NCBI GenBank assembly: GCA_039029935.1
Contig: JBCCFC010000216.1
Location: forward strand, 1-13,648
Length of the DNA: 13,648 bases
Direction: 5' to 3'
Source of the DNA: G039029935 sp039029935
GTDB taxonomy: Bacteria > Chloroflexota > Anaerolineae > Caldilineales > Caldilineaceae
A model generated the notes under the pieces. It was given only the letters and a program-made list of their open reading frames with translations, did no database searches and was not told where the DNA came from. Every line of letters begins with the position of its first letter. Within the stretch, counting starts at the first letter, position 1. Position numbers and translations under genes: made by a program. This document shows positions 6,995 through 13,648 of this stretch, piece by piece.

Positions 6995-8092
6995 TTAGTG
7001 CCATGAATCAAATGGATTCTCAGCATCTGCCAGCGGCAATGAAACCCGCGCACCAGCGATATGTGAGGCATGAGCCGCCATTGCCCACGCGACATGCTCG
7101 CGCGCTGTTCGTCCATCAAGCAATTCAAATTCTGGCTTGCGACCGTCAAGTAGATCAAGCATAGACCGCGCCATGCGTTTGTGTGCATTGACCCACTTCT
7201 TGTCATCGGGTGGCGGGTCCGAGGGAATCACTTCCCAGCGATCATCGTTCAAGAGGCGTGGGGCAACGCGCGGGTGATAGTAAATATCCGGTTGATTACT
7301 CATCGGGCCTGGTAGCGACAATGTGCCTTCGGTTCCATGAATGTCAATGCGATAGGGACGCTCTCTATCGTGATCGCCTTCGTATGACTCAACATCAGCG
7401 GCAAAGCCATTCTCAAAGACATAATAGGCACGGATGCCATTGCCCGCAACCAGCCCCATGCCTTCGGCTCCTTGCTTGAGGTCCTCCGGTGTGACATCGC
7501 GACCATCCTGCGTAATATGGGCATGACACCAAAGCGGTTGACCCCAAACCTGCCCAAGAAAATCAAAGAAGTGGGGATAGAGGTCGATGAACATCTGGTC
7601 GCCGCCTTCATGTCCGTTCATACAATGGATGCGTGCTAGTCGCGGTTCGCCAATTTTGCCGGACTTAATCAGCGGGATGGCGACCTGCTGAATGGGTGGA
7701 TGCCCTCGCCACGGACAGCCCAAGATCAGCAGTTTGTTGTTCGCATCACAGGTGGCCACCATTTTGTCTACCTGTGCAGGCGAGGCGGCAATCGGTTTTT
7801 CAATATAAATATGGGTGTCTGCTGCGGCAGCGGCCATCGCTATATCAAAGTGGTCACCGATCTCACGTGTCGCAATGACCGTAATATCGATCTCCTCCGT
7901 CTCAAGCATCTGTCGATAGTCCGCATATCCCCGCTGCGCGCCTGTACGCTCGATGGCCTGCTGACGCCCCGTTTCATCGGGGTCAGCCAAAGCGACAATC
8001 TCAGCACCATCAACACCGACAAAGGCTTCATCCAGATAGTGTCCATAATTCCCACGTCCAGTATGGCCGATAATGGCGACTTTTTTATTCAT
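6995..8092 (-). CDS. Gfo/Idh/MocA family NAD(P)-dependent oxidoreductase (second of tandem)
   Basis: Predicted dehydrogenase of sugars, inositols or related polyols, 365 aa, cytoplasmic. The N-terminal Rossmann fold begins KVAIIGHTGRGNYG (4-17) with an atypical His-Thr-Gly nucleotide loop in place of the usual GxGxxG, and continues IVALADPDE (32-40). The family EKP motif is at 98-100 (IYIEKPIAAS), whose Lys is normally catalytic. The C-terminal domain has GGDQMFIDLYPHFFDFLG (163-180), with His174 and Asp177 in the active-site helix. ATG 8092 is preceded by AGGAGA (plus-strand 8101-8106) at 8 nt, overlapping the end of the upstream oxidoreductase gene. The two are 12 bp apart and almost certainly cotranscribed. 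Substrate cannot be read from the sequence; the two paralogues are divergent and probably catalyse different steps. Confidence 0.9.
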   Translation of the reverse strand: MNKKVAIIGHTGRGNYGHYLDEAFVGVDGAEIVALADPDETGRQQAIERTGAQRGYADYRQMLETEEIDITVIATREIGDHFDIAMAAAAADTHIYIEKPIAASPAQVDKMVATCDANNKLLILGCPWRGHPPIQQVAIPLIKSGKIGEPRLARIHCMNGHEGGDQMFIDLYPHFFDFLGQVWGQPLWCHAHITQDGRDVTPEDLKQGAEGMGLVAGNGIRAYYVFENGFAADVESYEGDHDRERPYRIDIHGTEGTLSLPGPMSNQPDIYYHPRVAPRLLNDDRWEVIPSDPPPDDKKWVNAHKRMARSMLDLLDGRKPEFELLDGRTAREHVAWAMAAHASHIAGARVSLPLADAENPFDSWH

Positions 8093-8104
8093 GGTGTGCT
8101 TCTC

Positions 8105-9106
8105 CTATAGCTCAACAGCCTTCCCTGTGTTCATTGATTCAGCGATAGCATCCAGTACCCTCATCTGCGCAATGCTATGTTCCGGCGGGATGCGGTGAGG
8201 TGTGTTTCCATCGAGGCATGTACACAGATGCTCTAGCTGAAAGACAAACTGATGAACGGGTTTAAATTTGAAATGCCTAATCTCGTCTGCTGTATGGTGT
8301 TCCAGAACGACGGGCTGATTTTCATTATTCCACGCCCTGTCCATCCGTAACATGCCATGTGTCCCGACCATCTCAACATATTGAGATTGCCATGCACTAA
8401 AGCTGACCGAAATTTGTGCTGTGCGCCCCCCTGAAAAGACAAGCGAGATGGATGTCGAGATATCCACCTCTGCCCCCGGCATTTGCGCCGCAAAAACGAT
8501 CTGTGGTTCTTCACCAAAGACAAAGCGAGCTTGATGGACATTATAACAGGCCAGGTCGTAGATGGCCCCGCCCCCTTTGCTGCGGTTATAGCGCCAATTG
8601 AGTGCCGGTTGCAAACGGTATGCTGGAGCGTTTGTACAGAAGGTGCTACGTACCGCGAGGAGGTCACCGATACCTCCTTGGTCAAGAATCTCTTTTGCCC
8701 GTAAATGCATGGGATGATGACGAAATTTAAAGGCTTCGGCGACGAGGATGTTATTCTTGTGTCCCGCCGCAACCAAGGCAAGAGCTTCCGTTGCAGTTTG
8801 GGTAAATGGTTTTTCGCATAAAATCGCTCTGACCTGTTTGGATTCGGCAATCTGAATGCCCAACTCCGTATGAAAGACGCCCCAAGTGCAGATTATCGCA
8901 ATGTCAATGTCTGCGTGATGGAGCATCGCATCGAGGTCTGTATACGTTTGTGGGACGTCAAACTGTTGGGTAAATCGGTCCAAGGCGTCCGGTGAGACAT
9001 CGCACACCGCAACAAGATCTGCTTGGTCAGTCAATGAGCAAGCAGTGGCATGGGCACGGGCAATGCCACCCGTCCCCACTAACGCAACGCGATAGTTCTG
9101 TTGCAT
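8105..9106 (-). CDS. Gfo/Idh/MocA family NAD(P)-dependent oxidoreductase (first of tandem)
   Basis: Predicted NAD(P)-dependent sugar/polyol or dihydrodiol-type oxidoreductase, 333 aa. The Rossmann motif VALVGTGGIARAHA (7-20) is canonical, followed by LVAVCDVSP (31-39). EKP is at 98-100 (ILCEKPFTQT). In the C-terminal domain the active-site helix reads KGGGAIYDLACYNVHQARF (177-195). This 'D-x-x-C-Y' form replaces the usual G-x-H-x-x-D and is typical of the glucose-fructose oxidoreductase/dihydrodiol dehydrogenase-like branch. ATG 9106 has only a weak AAAGG about 12 nt upstream. It is followed 12 bp later by the second oxidoreductase gene. The Uma2 gene upstream on the same strand ends 47 bp before it, so joint transcription is possible. 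No signal peptide. Confidence 0.9.
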   Translation of the reverse strand: MQQNYRVALVGTGGIARAHATACSLTDQADLVAVCDVSPDALDRFTQQFDVPQTYTDLDAMLHHADIDIAIICTWGVFHTELGIQIAESKQVRAILCEKPFTQTATEALALVAAGHKNNILVAEAFKFRHHPMHLRAKEILDQGGIGDLLAVRSTFCTNAPAYRLQPALNWRYNRSKGGGAIYDLACYNVHQARFVFGEEPQIVFAAQMPGAEVDISTSISLVFSGGRTAQISVSFSAWQSQYVEMVGTHGMLRMDRAWNNENQPVVLEHHTADEIRHFKFKPVHQFVFQLEHLCTCLDGNTPHRIPPEHSIAQMRVLDAIAESMNTGKAVEL

Positions 9107-9153
9107 GTTATCGTTTAACCTTTCATGTAGTCGTCAATCATCATACAAGTAGC

Positions 9154-10248
9154 CTATAACGATTCTGGATCGATACCAAGTGCAGCAAGGCGGTCCAGCA
9201 AGCGTCGATTCTGTTCAGCTAGTTCATCCGCTCGTTGTTTCTCAACCTGACTATGGCGTTCTGCCTCATCCGCCCGTTGTTGTTCAGCATCCGCCCGCTG
9301 TTTCTCAACCTGACTATGGTGTTCTGCCTCATCCGCCCGTTGTTGTTCAGCATCCGCCCGCTGTTGTTCAGCATCCGCGCGAGCTTTTTCCGCCTCCATT
9401 TGCCGGAGTGCTTCATCATGGTCCAAGGCGAGATTGCCATCAGTATCATAGCAGAACACATCTCCGTCCTCTAGCGCCAACCACAACTGGATTGGTTCCA
9501 TCCATACCCAACCCTGCTCATTGGGTTCAATTGGGACATAGTGTGCTGATTTGCCCTCATTGACAAGTTCATAGCCATAAATGCGACGATTTTCAGGGTT
9601 GGCGACCAAATCAACAATAAAATAATAGGGGAGCCGTACTTGTCGCATTAGCTCCAACTTAGTGCCAAAGTCCTGTTTGCGTGTCTCAGGGGATGTGATC
9701 TCCATCACCATTTCGGGTGCATCGCCATCCACCCCAACGACATAGGTGCCTTTGATTTCCCCTGTGACATGTGCATTTTTAATAACCGCGATATCGGGTC
9801 CCAATGGCTTCACGCCGGGAACTCGCCAGTCCATACGGACATCAAATGTCACCAACCCCGGTGGTCGCTCAATCTGTCGTCTCGCAGCAGCATGGAAATA
9901 AAAACCATATTTACTGTGTCCAATGTTTTGCACTCTGTGATCCCCTTCTTGTGGGTGGAGGAGGTCCTCCAATGTTAATGGTATTTGGTCATAGGTCTCG
10001 GTTCCGTCGTCTGCAATGCGCTCCACCATTCGCCAGCCATAGCGAAACGGATCTTCTTCGGGTGCTTCGTCACTTGCGCCATTTTGACTTTTGCCATTTG
10101 TATACAGGGGAGACTGATAGTTTGTGACATCATCTATGGTAAGAATGGTTGAATTTATGGTTGAGTCCGCAACAGGCGGGACACCATTTTGGGTTTTCGA
10201 GGGTGTAGCGACGACTTGATTCTCAATTGTCTTTTCTAAAATACCCAT
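9154..10248 (-). CDS. Uma2/DUF820 family PD-(D/E)XK nuclease-like protein with coiled-coil tail
   Basis: A 364-aa protein in three parts. Residues 1-65 are a low-complexity polar leader rich in Thr, Ser and Asn. Residues about 66-270 are a Uma2-type PD-(D/E)XK domain: GPDIAVI with Asp152, VMEITSPETRKQDFGTKLELM with Glu183 and Lys197, then YYFIVDL. Residues about 280-352 are a charged coiled coil of heptad units (QQRADAE, HSQVEKQ), ending in LAALGIDPESL, a common Uma2 tail. The family expands greatly in Cyanobacteria and Chloroflexota. Its in vivo role is unknown, and it is called an endonuclease by fold only. ATG 10248 has AGGAG (plus-strand 10259-10263) 10 nt upstream and a perfect TATAAT box further up. 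It has no evident link to the neighbouring metabolic genes. Confidence 0.88.
   Translation of the reverse strand: MGILEKTIENQVVATPSKTQNGVPPVADSTINSTILTIDDVTNYQSPLYTNGKSQNGASDEAPEEDPFRYGWRMVERIADDGTETYDQIPLTLEDLLHPQEGDHRVQNIGHSKYGFYFHAAARRQIERPPGLVTFDVRMDWRVPGVKPLGPDIAVIKNAHVTGEIKGTYVVGVDGDAPEMVMEITSPETRKQDFGTKLELMRQVRLPYYFIVDLVANPENRRIYGYELVNEGKSAHYVPIEPNEQGWVWMEPIQLWLALEDGDVFCYDTDGNLALDHDEALRQMEAEKARADAEQQRADAEQQRADEAEHHSQVEKQRADAEQQRADEAERHSQVEKQRADELAEQNRRLLDRLAALGIDPESL
9236..9361. repeat. Two 63-bp tandem repeats encoding a heptad coiled coil
   Basis: Copies 9236-9298 and 9299-9361 differ at one base (G-C-G versus G-T-G, giving Arg versus His in the protein). Each encodes 21 residues, three heptads (HSQVEKQ RADAEQQ RADEAE+R/H). 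Further 21-bp partial units continue to about 9380. The near-identity at DNA level points to a recent in-frame duplication by slippage or recombination. Confidence 0.9.
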
Positions 10249-10303
10249 TAAACTACGACTCCTATATTTTCAGAACAAACGCTCGGTTTAATTAGTGGCG
10301 TCT

Positions 10304-10332
10304 ATTATAACAGTGAATAGTGACAAGACCAA
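10304..10332 (-). promoter_or_regulatory. Putative sigma-70 type promoter for the Uma2 gene
   Basis: On the minus strand a perfect TATAAT (plus 10304-10309) is preceded by a 17-nt spacer and a weak -35 TTGGTC (plus 10327-10332). Transcription would start near 10297, about 50 nt before ATG 10248. The 140-bp gap 10249-10388 contains nothing else recognisable. Confidence 0.45.
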
Positions 10333-10388
10333 ACGACACATCAACAAGCAATTCAGCGACCTCACCCAACAATCTGTCAACAGGTGTT

Positions 10389-11930
10389 TTAGGCATAGGC
10401 AACACGATCCGACCGCACGGCCAATGGTTCTGCATAGTCCAATAGCTGTCCTAACAAGGCCATCTTCACCGCAGCATAGGCGGGATCATGCCAGCGATTT
10501 ACCTTTTCAGCGGGGTCTGCCACCAAGTCGACTAACTCACCAGAGGGGGCATCACCCGTTTGCCCTGCATACCAAGTCAACTTATGCGTCTCTGTGACAA
10601 TCGTTTTCAGCCGTAGTTTCTGCGGATCATCCACTGTCTCGACCAACACACTCTCGCGTACATCATCCACTTCCCCACACAGCATCGGCAGCATGTTGAC
10701 CCCATCCACATCGGCTGGTATCCCTACACCTGCCGCAGCAAGACAGGTCGGCACAACATCCACAAGACTAAACAGAGATGAAGTCGCCTGCCCACTGCTA
10801 AACCCGTTTGGATACCGAATCAGCAAAGGGATGTTGATAAGCTGCTCATACATAAACGGCCCCTTCATCCACAGCCCATGATCACCCAGCAGTTCGCCAT
10901 GATCCGATGTCACGATTACGATGGTATTGTCGGCCATGCCCAACTCGTCCAGCATATCAAAAATACGACCACACTGTTCGTCAATCAACTTGACCATGCT
11001 GTAATAATACGCTCGCCCCAGCCGTGCTTCTGCCTCTGGGATACCACGATAATCATGACCGCGCCCCTGACCCGCCATTGGGAAGGCACCCCGTGTCGAT
11101 GCCTGCTCTAACTCACCACGACGGGCGGTCATAAAGTGCGTGGGGCGCTCTTCTAATTCACCCTCGATATAATCAGGCAACGGCACATCGTTGGGCTCAA
11201 CTCGGTTCGTAAATTCGGTTGGCACGGCATGAGGATGGTGTGGGTCCTGAAAACCAATTGCCAACAAAAAGGGCTGTGCATTGACCTGTTCTTGCAGAAA
11301 CGAAATCGTGCGATCCGCCGTCCACACGCTGTTGTGGTATTTCAACGGAATCGACCAATCACGTGCCTCGCAGCCAAACGCCCGTGAACCGACCATCTCA
11401 CTTTGCGACCAAGAGGCAATCTCTTCGGCACTCGCTTGGCTGTGGAGCCATGCACCATAATGCCCACTGATGCCATAGGTGGTGTGTCCATGTGCCAATT
11501 CCACTGTTTGGAAGCCATAATAGGGACCATCCCAGCCATCATCATAGCCAGTCGCCCAACCCTCCTGCGCTTCACGCGTGGTGGCGCGGTCTGCGTTAAA
11601 TGCTTGAAAATGCGCCTTGCCGATATAATGGGTACGATAGCCTTCATCCGTCAACAGATGCGAAATCATGCGCTGCTCCTCATCACAGTTGACACCCACG
11701 TTCCACGCGCCATGTCGACTGACCTGTTTGCCTGTAAACAGCGAGACACGGGATGGGGTACAGACGGGGTTGGTGCAGTACGCCCGGTCGAGGCGAACCC
11801 CTTCGCTGGCGAGACGATCAAAATTGGGCGTATGTGTAAAATCGCTGCCATAACAACTGAGGCTATCGGTGCGCTGCTGGTCGGTTGTGATAATAATGAT
11901 GTTTGGTCGTTGTGCTGTTGGTTTGGTCAT
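10389..11930 (-). CDS. Sulfatase (formylglycine-dependent, arylsulfatase/choline-sulfatase type)
   Basis: Predicted type I sulfatase hydrolysing a sulfate ester, 513 aa. The consensus CTPSRVSLFTGK is intact: Cys57 would be converted to formylglycine and Arg61 completes the motif. Other active-site residues can be placed: Asp17-Gln18 (IIIITTDQQRTD), Lys105 and His107 (IGKAHF), the DPHHPH cluster (229-234), Asp343-His344 (VTSDHGELLGDHG) and Lys356 (LWMKGPF). No signal peptide precedes the first strand, so it is predicted to be cytoplasmic, as choline sulfatases are, implying an imported substrate. The frame is open to a TTG at 11990, but ATG 11930 has AAGGAA (plus-strand 11937-11942) at 6 nt and sits right before the domain. 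The maturation enzyme is not in the window. It diverges from the second PhyH gene. Confidence 0.93.
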   Translation of the reverse strand: MTKPTAQRPNIIIITTDQQRTDSLSCYGSDFTHTPNFDRLASEGVRLDRAYCTNPVCTPSRVSLFTGKQVSRHGAWNVGVNCDEEQRMISHLLTDEGYRTHYIGKAHFQAFNADRATTREAQEGWATGYDDGWDGPYYGFQTVELAHGHTTYGISGHYGAWLHSQASAEEIASWSQSEMVGSRAFGCEARDWSIPLKYHNSVWTADRTISFLQEQVNAQPFLLAIGFQDPHHPHAVPTEFTNRVEPNDVPLPDYIEGELEERPTHFMTARRGELEQASTRGAFPMAGQGRGHDYRGIPEAEARLGRAYYYSMVKLIDEQCGRIFDMLDELGMADNTIVIVTSDHGELLGDHGLWMKGPFMYEQLINIPLLIRYPNGFSSGQATSSLFSLVDVVPTCLAAAGVGIPADVDGVNMLPMLCGEVDDVRESVLVETVDDPQKLRLKTIVTETHKLTWYAGQTGDAPSGELVDLVADPAEKVNRWHDPAYAAVKMALLGQLLDYAEPLAVRSDRVAYA

Positions 11931-12199
11931 GTTGGTTTCCTTCTTCCTTTGTGAAACAAATTGATTTGTGATTGGTTGGATATGGCTCAAGCGGGTTAGA
12001 GAGATTTGATTATATCATAGATGTTGGTGGATGATGAATGGTTGAATTTTCTCCAATGACTGACGGGACTTACGAAACGGGCACTCTTTTTGGCTGTTTG
12101 CATAGATCAGCCATTTGACTCTACAATGACAGTTGGATACGCTGCTGAACAAATTGCAGAAAAGACAAAGCCTATCGAAATTTTCATGAAGAATCAACA
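11931..12199. promoter_or_regulatory. Divergent intergenic region between sulfatase and second PhyH gene
   Basis: Holds the 5' regions of both genes. For the sulfatase there is a minus-strand TATAAT (plus 12009-12014) with a weak TTCATC 18 nt upstream, giving a leader of about 70 nt. For the dioxygenase a weak plus-strand TTGCAT (12098-12103), 18 nt, TACAAT (12122-12127) is possible. A 25-codon frame (12126-12203) overlaps the PhyH start. The stretch GACGGGACTTACGAAACGG (12062-12080) recalls insertion-sequence ends, but no partner end or transposase is visible. Confidence 0.4.
12009..12038 (-). promoter_or_regulatory. Putative promoter of the sulfatase gene
   Basis: Perfect minus-strand TATAAT at plus 12009-12014, an 18-nt spacer, and TTCATC at plus 12033-12038 as a poor -35. 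The -10 is of the same type as that found before the Uma2 gene. Start of transcription would be near 12002. Confidence 0.4.
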
Positions 12200-12994
12200 A
12201 TGACAGAATTTATCTATCCACATCTACGAGGACTGAAGACTGCCTATGACCGCGATGGCTATGTGATTATCCGCCAAGTGCTGGATGCTGATTTGGTTGC
12301 CGAGGCGAATCAACACATTGATTGGCTAATCCAGAGGCATCCTGACCTGCGTCCAGAGTTGTTGGGCTATTCACTGGTTCCCGATGATCCATTTTGGATT
12401 CGACTGGTGAGCGACCACCGCTTGCTCGACATTGCCGAACAGTTGGTGGGACCCAACATCGCACTCTTTGCGGCAGACTATATCGCCAAGCCACCCAACA
12501 CAGGCCGCAAGATCGCTTGGCATCAAGATGGCAACTATTGGCCTCTGGAGCCGATGAATGTCGTGACACAGTGGGTGGCGTATACGGCCTCCACACCGGA
12601 GAATGGATGTGTACGCATTATCCCCGGCACACAACATATGACGCTCCAAGAACGACACCGAAACCCTGACGACCCGCCAGATGTGCTTTTGACAGGCATG
12701 GACCAAAATCTGGCGGATGAGGTCAATGCTGTGGATATCATCTTGGAAGCGGGTGATGTGTCTGTTCATCATCCCCACATCATTCACGGCTCCAATGCCA
12801 ACACCAGTGATCACTGGCGACGTGGCGGAACCTATCAATACATCCCTGCAACCACACGAATCCTGAACACGGACTGGCCCACGTTTCTGTTTCGCGGTTA
12901 TGCCGAATCGGGTATCAACACCTATCGTGCCTTTCCACAATATAGGGAGGACGAACACTTTCCTTTTCGCGGTTGTGAAAAATGGCAGTCATAA
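12200..12994 (+). CDS. Phytanoyl-CoA dioxygenase (PhyH) family protein, second copy
   Basis: Predicted Fe(II)/2-oxoglutarate-dependent oxygenase, 264 aa, cytoplasmic. The facial triad is His108-Gln-Asp110 (IAWHQDGNYW) and His196 (HPHIIHGSNANTS), with Arg207/Arg208 positioned for 2-oxoglutarate. ENGCVRIIPGTQH (134-146) is the conserved PhyH core strand. It shares little beyond these motifs with the PhyH protein encoded at 4344, so the two probably act on different substrates. ATG 12200 has only a weak GAAGAA (12188-12193). The TGA of a 25-codon upstream frame overlaps this ATG (ATGA), so coupled translation is conceivable. It starts divergently from the sulfatase, and the VCBS lipoprotein follows 25 bp after its stop, possibly in one operon. 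Confidence 0.9.
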   Translation: MTEFIYPHLRGLKTAYDRDGYVIIRQVLDADLVAEANQHIDWLIQRHPDLRPELLGYSLVPDDPFWIRLVSDHRLLDIAEQLVGPNIALFAADYIAKPPNTGRKIAWHQDGNYWPLEPMNVVTQWVAYTASTPENGCVRIIPGTQHMTLQERHRNPDDPPDVLLTGMDQNLADEVNAVDIILEAGDVSVHHPHIIHGSNANTSDHWRRGGTYQYIPATTRILNTDWPTFLFRGYAESGINTYRAFPQYREDEHFPFRGCEKWQS

Positions 12995-13019
12995 GACTTT
13001 TATTACGGAACAAAGCATA

Positions 13020-13648
13020 TTGAACACCATACGCCAGCACTGGTCAGTCATCCTGTTTGTCATCCTATGCCTTGCGACTGGCTGCACACCATTGACCCTC
13101 TCATCCACGCCAACCACACTCACTATCGACCATTACGCCTACATGCCATTGGATGTGGACGACTGCGCTGGTCATTTCATTCCTCATCCACTCGACCATA
13201 TCACGGCAATTGATGGCGATGTGGTCCGCACCTTTGATAGCAACGGTGCGGGTTTGGCCGTCAATGACCTTGACCGCGATGGCGATTTGGATTTAGTGAT
13301 GGCAAACCTTGCAGGGGCAAATGCCATTTTTTGGAATGAGGGTGCATTGAAATTTCGCAAGCAACCCTTCCCACATGGACAGTCGCGGGCGGTGAGTATT
13401 GTCGATATAGACGGCGATGGCTGGCAGGATATTGTCTTTGCGCACCGAGAAACACGCCCTTGGGTTTGGATGAATCAAGGAGAATTCAACCCTGCTGAGG
13501 GTGAGCATCCACGAAGCACAGGGCATATTGATGGGTTCACGCGCTTAGATTGGTTCAGTGCCTCACAGCGCGCCTATACCTTTGCATGGGCCGACCTTGA
13601 TGGGGATATTGATTTGGACTTGGTGCTTGCCACCTATCAGACCGAATA
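13020..13648 (+). CDS. FG-GAP/VCBS-repeat lipoprotein, partial (runs off window end)
   Basis: Open frame of 209 codons from TTG 13020 to the window edge with no stop; the 3' end is missing. The N-terminus is a lipoprotein signal: basic start NTIRQHW, hydrophobic core VILFVILCLA, then lipobox ATGC with acylated Cys22. After a Thr/Ser-rich linker come calcium-binding type FG-GAP/VCBS repeats: DLDRDGDLDLV (83-93), DIDGDGWQDIV (129-139) and DLDGDIDLDLV (192-202), spaced as blades of a beta-propeller. It is therefore predicted to be an exported, membrane-anchored propeller used for binding or adhesion, perhaps of carbohydrate; the role is inferred. The TTG is chosen because no ATG/GTG lies better before the signal peptide; the upstream GGA (13007-13009) is a weak ribosome site. 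It lies 25 bp downstream of PhyH. Confidence 0.85.
   Translation, partial: MNTIRQHWSVILFVILCLATGCTPLTLSSTPTTLTIDHYAYMPLDVDDCAGHFIPHPLDHITAIDGDVVRTFDSNGAGLAVNDLDRDGDLDLVMANLAGANAIFWNEGALKFRKQPFPHGQSRAVSIVDIDGDGWQDIVFAHRETRPWVWMNQGEFNPAEGEHPRSTGHIDGFTRLDWFSASQRAYTFAWADLDGDIDLDLVLATYQTE

Noticed and set aside
9236..9380. CRISPR-like array
   Set aside because: The repeats are contiguous without spacers and encode heptads in frame; they belong to the coding sequence.
11931..11990. Twenty-residue upstream extension of the sulfatase from TTG 11990
   Set aside because: The extension encodes the purine-rich Shine-Dalgarno of ATG 11930 as RKKE and shows no signal-peptide character.
12062..12080. Possible insertion-sequence end (GACGGGACTTACG)
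   Set aside because: The match is by memory to a common terminal motif only. No second inverted end, target duplication or transposase frame is visible.
12015..12200. 61-aa minus-strand frame in the divergent intergenic region
   Set aside because: No ribosome site, no recognisable domain, and it covers the likely promoters; best explained as a chance frame.
12371..12958. 195-aa minus-strand frame inside the second PhyH gene
   Set aside because: Antisense to a gene with an intact iron-binding triad; composition is not that of a known family.

Overview
The window looks like a chromosomal, catabolism-oriented segment of a free-living or host-associated bacterium, most likely from the Chloroflexota (Anaerolineae/Caldilineae type). 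This is an inference. It rests on a peptide-type ABC transporter with a B-D-F-C gene order, a Uma2-type nuclease with a long heptad-repeat tail, and the mix of PhyH dioxygenases, Gfo/Idh/MocA oxidoreductases, a sulfatase and VCBS-repeat proteins. Poribacteria-like lineages carry a similar mix and cannot be excluded. Base composition is near-balanced by eye, and I saw no rRNA, tRNA, CRISPR array or intact transposase gene.

Layout. Positions 29-4326 (+) hold four tightly packed genes of a dipeptide/oligopeptide/nickel-family importer: permease B, ATPases D and F, and permease C. The substrate-binding protein is not in the window and probably lies upstream. A PhyH-family dioxygenase (4344-5225) follows after 17 bp with its own Shine-Dalgarno sequence and is probably the last gene of that operon. 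Positions 5226-5425 hold a nested foldback repeat (5245-5393) between convergent genes. An aminoglycoside-phosphotransferase-like kinase (5426-6487, -) and a GNAT acetyltransferase (6528-6974, +, TTG start) diverge from a 40-bp gap.

Positions 6995-9106 (-) hold two Gfo/Idh/MocA NAD(P)-dependent oxidoreductases in tandem. Upstream of them on the same strand is a Uma2/DUF820 PD-(D/E)XK protein with near-identical 63-bp tandem repeats (9154-10248). A formylglycine-type sulfatase (10389-11930, -) follows. It diverges across a 269-bp intergenic region from a second PhyH dioxygenase (12200-12994, +). A lipoprotein with FG-GAP/VCBS repeats starts at 13020 from a TTG codon and runs off the window end.

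How the genes may work together (inference). The transporter imports a small, probably peptide- or opine-like or otherwise polar organic molecule, which the adjacent 2-oxoglutarate/Fe(II) dioxygenase may hydroxylate. The oxidoreductase pair, the sulfatase without a visible signal peptide and the second dioxygenase would suit intracellular breakdown of sulfated or sugar-like compounds. Nothing in the sequence identifies the substrate. I found no convincing wholly new defence or mobile system. The best leads are the transporter-dioxygenase coupling, the oxidoreductase/sulfatase/dioxygenase group, the foldback element and the recently expanded coiled-coil tail of the Uma2 protein.
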